From positions 1,054,001 through 1,118,000 of the forward strand of contig JAJOHG010000005.1 in the NCBI GenBank assembly GCA_021029095.1: 64,000 bases of DNA. The letters are read 5' to 3'. Each line of letters starts with the position of its first letter. Positions within the stretch are counted from its first letter, which is position 1. A program made the position numbers and the translations under genes. This DNA is from Phellopilus nigrolimitatus (lineage: Eukaryota; Basidiomycota; Agaricomycetes; Hymenochaetales; Hymenochaetaceae). The notes under the pieces are model-generated. The model was not told the DNA's origin. It did not search any database and worked only from the letters and a program-made list of their open reading frames with translations. Positions 58,819-64,000 of this stretch are shown here, piece after piece.

Positions 58819-59864
58819 ATGTCCAACGACGCTGCTAGTGATCATCCGTTGCTTGAGCTGCGCAATTTAGGCTGCTCCTTGACAAATGGCATCCCTATAT
58901 TCCGCGACGTGAATTTTACGGTAGGCAAAGGGGACATTATCGTCTTGCAAGGCAAGAGCGGATGTGGGTACGGCCTCAGCCTCCTGGGCAAATAATCTCG
59001 GGCTCAGACTACTCGTCTGACGACTTTGTCGCATACAACTGGGATGCAGGAAAACAACATTGTTAAAATGCCTCGCTCATCTCAACGTATATGAAGGTGA
59101 AGTCCTCTATCGCGGAAAGTGAGGTAATGTTCTATTCTACGTATCTTGGCTCCTTCTAACCCCCTCCCACCTCTGCGCGCGCTCCAAAGAACGCCTAAAC
59201 AGTACGGTGCGTTACAGTCTAGGTACCTGCACATCTCTGACTCTAGACTCTAATACATCTGTGAATGTTCGAATAGGTGTCCCGAACTACCGCACGCGTG
59301 TCCTCTACGTTCCTCAGCGCCCGTCGCTTCTTCCAGGCACGCCACGCGACTTTCTGAAACAGCTGAGCACCTTCCGTGCATATAAGGCCCAGTCCGAAGG
59401 GCGCGATGGCGATAGTGCGACCGGATTTAGCTTTGATACGCGCGCCGTCGACATTGCGGAGAGTTGGGGCGTGGAAGAAGCGCTGTGGGATCGGCCTTGG
59501 ACGACGCTGAGCGGCGGTGAAGCTCAGCGCATTGCCTTAGCAGCAGCGCTGGGACTCAACTGCGCAGAAGTCGTGCTTCTCGACGGTAAGTCCCATCATC
59601 TTTTGACTTCTACACGTTCTTATAAAATGCTGACTTGCTGCTTATGTACCTTTTTTTGCAGAGCCCACCTCCGCGCTGGACTCTGAGTCATGCGGACGCG
59701 TCGAGACATACCTGCGCAACATGCTGAGCGCGAGCGATGTGTCGACCAAGGCGTTTGTCATGATCACACACTCGGCAGAGCAGGCACGTCGCATCGGGAC
59801 GCGCTTCGTAGAGGTCGCTGACGGGACATGTCGGGAGGTTCCCTTGACGGACGGTGTAGTGTAG
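58819..59864 (+). CDS. Stand-alone ABC ATPase (FetA/YbbL, STAR1-like)
   Basis: The start is MSNDAASDHPLLELRNLGCS at 58819. The Walker A motif GKSGCGKTT is split by an intron (after GKSGCG), then LLKCLAHLNVYEGEVLYRG, the Q-loop region RVLYVPQRPSLLPGTPRDFL, signature LSGGEAQRIALAAALGLN and Walker B EVVLLDEPTSALDSES. The switch histidine is in MITHSAEQARRIG. There is no membrane domain, and about 255 residues make a single nucleotide-binding domain. Bacterial FetA/YbbL and plant STAR1 have this form and pair with a separate permease (FetB/YbbM, STAR2); no partner is visible here. Function in fungi is unclear, with metal or UDP-sugar transport as analogies only. An intron-rich area near 59100-59270 is the least certain part. 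Confidence 0.85.
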
Positions 59865-60044
59865 ACTGTACGCATTTCAGGCTCAGAAGTTCTTGGAAAG
59901 TATAAACGTTTAGTCAGTCCATATTCCGTCCACGAGCTGGCGCTAGACTGAATAAACGCTTCGAGTCAGTCTTGTGAGTCCTGTTCACCGAGGGACAGGA
60001 ACTCTTGATTCACTTGTGTTTCTTGGCAGTAATATAGTGTTTCA

Positions 60045-60069
60045 GGGGGGGGGGGGGGGGGGGGGGGGG
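60045..60069. repeat. Run of 25 G residues
   Basis: An uninterrupted G homopolymer lies in the non-coding stretch after the ABC ATPase gene. It could form a G-quadruplex, but may also be length-variable or misread by sequencing. Confidence 0.95.
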
Positions 60070-60366
60070 CGAGCTTAGCTGAAACAAGCAGAAATATATA
60101 ACCAAAGAAACAAAGCCTAAGTCTGCGACACGCTAACCGTCAACACTCCGTTAGTCTCCACTTTCGCTCAAATTGAAAGGGTCTTTGACTCACCCTGACG
60201 AAAAAATGCCTACAAAATATTGTTCGGAATATTTCGGATGTCCCAGGTTTGCATCAGAAGTCTGTACCACTGTGCTCAGAGAAAAATTATTTGCAGTGAA
60301 TGTGAATTGAGAAATAATAAATTGGTACTCAAACTTTGAGCAAAGACTTTGAACTTGAGCTAAATC

Positions 60367-60379
60367 ACAAAAAAATAAA
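60367..60379 (-). terminator. Probable Pol III terminator of the tRNA gene
   Basis: On the minus strand the sequence just past the tRNA 3' end contains several T runs (CTTTTATTTTTTTG). Four or more T residues in the transcribed sense strand end RNA polymerase III transcription. Confidence 0.6.
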
Positions 60380-60389
60380 AGCAAAATGC

Positions 60390-60479
60390 TGGTTCCTCCG
60401 AGGATTGAACTCGGGACCCTTGCATAAAGAGTTAGATTATCCACATAAGTACAATGCACTACCACTGTGCTAAGGAACC
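60390..60479 (-). tRNA. tRNA-Ile(UAU) with an 18-nt intron
   Basis: Read on the minus strand, acceptor ends GGTTCCT and AGGAACC pair fully. The D stem is GCAC/GTGC with loop AGTGGTA; the T stem is CCGAG/CTCGG with loop TTCAATC. The anticodon stem TTGTA pairs with TGCAA (one T-G pair). The loop reads CT-TAT-G, then A after an intron at 60426-60443, the canonical position just after base 37. Anticodon TAT (plus-strand 60445-60447) reads AUA isoleucine codons; eukaryotic tRNA-Ile(UAU) genes often carry introns. A and B boxes are present. A T run just downstream (plus-strand 60367-60379) fits a Pol III terminator. Confidence 0.85.
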
Positions 60480-60817
60480 ACCAAGCACACTTCTCACCTG
60501 TTAAATCAGGCCGAAGTATTGTGATTGCATCCCTCCAAAACTATGTGCATATCTGTTGAGGCAGGAGGTTCTGCACCATGCAACATCTAAGCCAATACCG
60601 GAAGTGCTGATTTTCAGAAATACAGCTCAATCCATACTACTGTGATTTGTGTAATGTGCACCAGATAACCAGACAGTTTGCCGGTATGAGATTGCTGGCC
60701 TTAGTGTTTCTATCTTGTATTCTTGCTTGTATAGTGATAGTCAGAGACCTTTATAAAGGAAGACAGCTAATGTTGAATGTAACCAACCAAAGAGAATTTT
60801 GTTTGACGTCACGAGTA

Positions 60818-61523
60818 CAGTCATTCACCGGTCAATGGGACATCACCACTCAATGGGACACCCGCCTAAAACACCCATTTCTCAACTGTTTTTTCCAATT
60901 AATTTTGCGATTTCGAGCTTGAATGCATGTCAAAGTACTGTATACCAAGTGTGAGCCAGCCAGGCTCAGTATTGCTTGAGAAATGCTCAAAATACAGTCA
61001 AATCGTACTAAAATGGTAACTGCAACTTGGTGTGACACAATACATTCTGCCTTCTGCACAAATTTTCTCCCTTTGGATCTACACTGATTTTTCATATAAT
61101 GAGAGGAGAATATGTCTGTAACATAAACATGACATTATATGAAGGAGAATCTGAACAGATCTTGAGAATGACAGTATATATGCTCTATCCTATCATGAGG
61201 TCACAGGTGTTACAGAAGTCCCATATGTGTCCTAGATGGCTTCGAAGACAATTTAATTATTCAACATTATATAAATCCATGGTTAGAGGCATATTCACGA
61301 AGAGGACATCTGTAGCTACCAGTACATGCACTTACCATATTATTTGGTGGCCAGTACCACCCGTAGTTACTCTACTATTGTGGTAAGGGTCGTGGGAAAG
61401 CTACTGTCCCATTGAGCGGTGAGGAGCAAAAACGTCACAACTTTTTGTTTTCACTATATCTCTTTCATATCTCCTTTATTTTACACAAAATTCTGTAAGG
61501 ACATTCTAAAGTAGTTTGTTTAC
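60818..61523. mobile_element. Second copy of the inverted-repeat transposon, truncated at its right end
   Basis: The left end CAGTCATTCACC at 60818, preceded by TA, and the following about 700 bases align with the element at 5358-6060 in the same orientation, with scattered substitutions (about nine bases in ten equal by eye). The inner inverted core (TGTCCCATTGAGCGGTGA) is present at about 61406. Homology stops after GTTTGTTTAC at 61523, so the last 90 bases and the right TIR are missing. It cannot move on its own ends. Confidence 0.85.
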
Positions 61524-61955
61524 CTTAGAATGGATCACGTGCAGGAAACGCGTCGCGCCTGATCAGCGTAACTACTAATTGCACATTTCTCCTTCACCTT
61601 TTCCCCTCAAATATAAGCACCATAAGCACTGCGTATCCAGAACCGAAAGGCGTGTTTCACGCAGCGGCAGGGTATGAGCTCGGGTTCAGAGCTCATAAAT
61701 GGACCAAGCATTGTTTCGCAAACCGCATTTTAATGCAATGATGCGTGCAAACCTCGAGATTACAAACACATATATGATATTTGTACAAATCTGGCATACG
61801 TATATCGCATAACTGATTCAAGATGGCTATTAAGACATGTATATGCTACAAAGTGGTAAGGAAAGCATCGAGTTGCCGATGCACGACAGATAAAGTACGC
61901 AGTGAAGGAGCAAGGAATATGCGCAAAGACAGGAGGCGGGAAAAAGAGAGTGATG

Positions 61956-64000
61956 TCACCTCGGCGGGTGGTGGCCGTTCGCCATCTGGTTCTCCTTTTC
62001 CCCGCTTCCCCCACCGTTGGCGGAAATCCCGGCTAGCGCGGCGCCCGCGCCGTTCACGCCAGCGCGCTCGATGAGCGAGAGCACCTCGGGCAGGCGCTGC
62101 ACCTTCTCGACATTTTCGCGTAGGAGGTCGAACTGCGGCACCGCGCCGCGCACCGTCTGCACGAGCTCCGCACGCGTTTCCGCGAGGCGTGCGGAGAGAT
62201 CGTCGCGCACCGCGTCGAGCAGCCGCGGGAGCAACGCCGCCACGAGCTCGTCTAAGGATGGCACGTGTGGTGGCGGCGGCGGAATTACGTTACGCTGAAC
62301 GAGCGCGTTCACCGCGGCCGTCTCCTCGACGTTCGCGCGGATCTGCGCCTGCATCTCTTCCGCTTTTTTGCGTTCTGAATCTAACAGCGCGCGGACCTGA
62401 GACAGGAATCACATGAGATAGCGTATGGAATAGAAAGGAGGAAAAAAGACACAGACTTGCTCCCTCTCCCTTGCTATCTGTTCGCTCTCCGCGATGCGAT
62501 TCGCCTTCCATGTATTGAGCTCACTGGACTCGTTAAGCAGTCCGGACACCGTGACCGCCAGTTCAGAGACATCGGTCCCGGTCTGCTCGACGTCCGCCTC
62601 GACCTGGAGGAGGCGCCCCGCCTGGTTCGCGTGCACGTCCGCCTCGAACGTGCTGCGCCAGCCCTCGAGCCGCGCGTCGATCACGTTCCCGACCTCCTCG
62701 AGCCGGTCGTGCTCCGTCTGCGTGCATAGGTTATCGAGGTCCGCGTAGTTCGTCTCGAGCGCCTCGATACGCCGCGTGAGGCGCACCGCGTCCAGTGTAT
62801 CGAGCGCGTCGCTTTGAGGGGGCACGGAGCCAGCAACGACGGTTGACCCGCCGTCACTCGCGTACGCGCCGTCATCGCCGACCTTCCGGCGTTTCGCGCC
62901 GCGCGCGGTGTCCGAGTGCTGATCCACGGACGTCACCGACGCCGACGTGGACGCCCCGAGCGCAAGCGATTTGACGAACGCGGTGGTCTCCTTTAGCCGG
63001 AGGTCGATGCGCTGCACTGTCTCGTCAAGGTCGTTGACATCCCTCCTCAGGTCATCGGCCTCTTCCTCCCAGAGTGCGTTGACCCCTCCCCCATCCTCCT
63101 GCCTTACGTCCCCCGCAGGAGGCCTCTTGCGGACGGGCCAGAAGTCCAGCTCGTATATTTTATCCAGGCTGGCGTCCACACGCGTCTTCGCAGCTGCTAC
63201 GAGTTTCTCGGCGGACTGCACGCTTGCGGCCATCTTCTCGCGTACGGCAGCCGGCGCGCCGGCGTTGCGCGGCGCTGCGAGAACGGCGCGCAAGATTTTG
63301 AGGTCTGAGACATGTCGTTTGTAGGCATCACGCGCGCGGACGGCATTGGAGAGCAGTCTGCGCTGTGATCAGCCTTTATGTAAAAAAGTCGGCAAGGAAA
63401 AGAACACGTACTCTATTCGTTTGTCCCAGAGTTTTCGCCGCTCCTCGAGCGAGAGGACCTCCTTTCTAGGTTCGGGCTCCGCGGCCGACGAAAGAAACGA
63501 CGGAAGTACAGGGACAGCGGATGTCGGAGTCACCATCGTGGGCGTCGGCGGGGGCGGCATGGCGTTCTGGTCGAATTGCTGCTGGGAGTCGAAGCTCGCG
63601 GCGGACGCGGCGGAATCCGGCGGGTGGGGCAGGCCCGCGCTGAATGATGAGAGCGCAGAAGACCCGGTGGGCGGCGGGGGCGCGAGCGACGGGAAGCGGT
63701 CCGCGGGCGGCGGCGGCGGAGGAACGGGTGGAGGATAAGGGGGCGTTCGAGCGCCGTCACGAACTTTATTAAAATTTACGTTTCATTCTTGTGCATACAG
63801 TCCAAACCATAAGCAACCAGGGACCTACAATCAGTCGGCTCCCTGCCGAACAAGGGCGTTGAGGGCGTGCGCCGCTCGCCGCCCGACGCGGACAGGGCTG
63901 TACTGCCCATGCGTCGCATGTCGATAGACGGCCTCTGCGTCGGCGTGCGGTCGAAAGACGACTGCGGCAGGTCGCCGCTTGCTGTGCGCCGGCGCTCGCT
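61956..64000 (-). CDS. Proline-rich coiled-coil protein, unrecognised (5' end beyond the window)
   Basis: The minus-strand reading from the right edge gives a disordered Arg/Ser/Pro stretch (DMRRMGSTALSASGGERR) ending PLFGREPTD. An intron at about 63769-63827 joins it in phase to FRDGARTPPYPPPVPPPPP and then QNAMPPPPTPTMVTPTSAVP. A charged helix follows (LSLEERRKLWDKRI), then long coiled coils: ADDLRRDVNDLDETVQRIDL, TRRIEALETNYADLDNLCTQ, ARLEGWRSTFEADVHANQAG. The last exon has RALLDSERKKAEEMQAQIRA, LDELVAALLPRLLDAVRDDL and MANGHHPPR-stop at 61956. No motor, membrane or enzyme motif is seen; GC content is visibly higher than in neighbours. A role in the spindle pole, septin or nuclear scaffolding would be guesswork. 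If the intron is wrong, the gene starts at 63560 and a second gene ends near 63776. Confidence 0.6.

Larger units (their letters stand above)
59865..60389. other. Intergenic downstream of the ABC ATPase
   Basis: No frame here looks coding. The stretch holds the ABC ATPase 3' UTR and a long G run, and is A/T-rich towards the tRNA gene. Confidence 0.55.

Noticed and set aside
59642..59875. Minus-strand frame opposite the ABC ATPase end
   Set aside because: The plus strand carries Walker B and the switch histidine; the minus frame is its shadow.
62017..63324. Several long plus-strand frames opposite the right-edge coiled-coil gene
   Set aside because: High GC content opens antisense frames; they are Ser/Arg-rich without any domain, while the minus frame shows regular coiled coil.

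Overview
This window looks like nuclear DNA of a filamentous basidiomycete, most likely an Agaricomycete. Nearly every gene is cut by many short introns (about 37-90 nt) with fungal GT...AG ends and CTAAC/CTGAT-like branch sites. Genes lie on both strands and are tightly packed. The repertoire is fungal: Sfi1, Elf1, Vps55, Trs120, GT15 mannosyltransferase, Tom40, kinesin-1 and kinesin-5. Almost all genes are housekeeping; I see no rRNA, CRISPR, phage or operon structure.

Layout. 1-1345 holds the 3' part of an RMD5/GID2 ubiquitin-ligase subunit. 1872-5228 is a CCCH zinc-finger protein with about 20 WG dipeptides and a coiled-coil tail. 5358-6150 is a 793-bp inverted-repeat DNA transposon without coding capacity. 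6450-10485 is an SFI1-type centrin-binding spindle-pole protein, followed by an unrecognised disordered protein (10704-12234). A DUF4211 protein (12384-14331, minus) is divergent from DPM2 (14487-14869, plus). A giant minus-strand gene with two C1-type zinc fingers (15012-23449) is divergent from TRS120 (23549-28353). VPS55 and ELF1 follow on the minus strand. Kinesin-5 and kinesin-1 lie head-to-tail on the plus strand (30340-38651). A 1.5-kb leader precedes a PUF RNA-binding protein (40127-43311). Then come SEC16, OST3/6 (minus), PIK1, a KRE2/MNT1-type mannosyltransferase (minus), TOM40 and a stand-alone ABC ATPase. 59865-61955 is gene-poor: a 25-nt G run, an intron-containing tRNA-Ile(UAU) gene and a truncated second copy of the transposon. 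The window ends inside a minus-strand proline-rich coiled-coil gene.

Functional themes. Many genes serve the secretory and glycosylation route: DPM2 (dolichol-phosphate mannose), OST3/6 (N-glycan transfer), SEC16 (ER exit sites), PIK1 (Golgi PI4P), TRS120 (late Golgi Rab activation), GT15 (Golgi mannosylation) and VPS55 (endosome). A second theme is microtubules and the spindle: SFI1, kinesin-5 and kinesin-1. There is no sign that either is a co-regulated cluster.

Limits. All exon joins come from reading-frame continuity and splice signals only. Feature spans run from start codon to stop codon and include introns. No search was run, so family names rest on recognised motifs. The most unusual items are the WG-rich CCCH protein, the inverted-repeat transposon pair, the giant C1-finger protein, the start codons separated from their genes by introns, and the canonical RNA-recognition code of the PUF protein.
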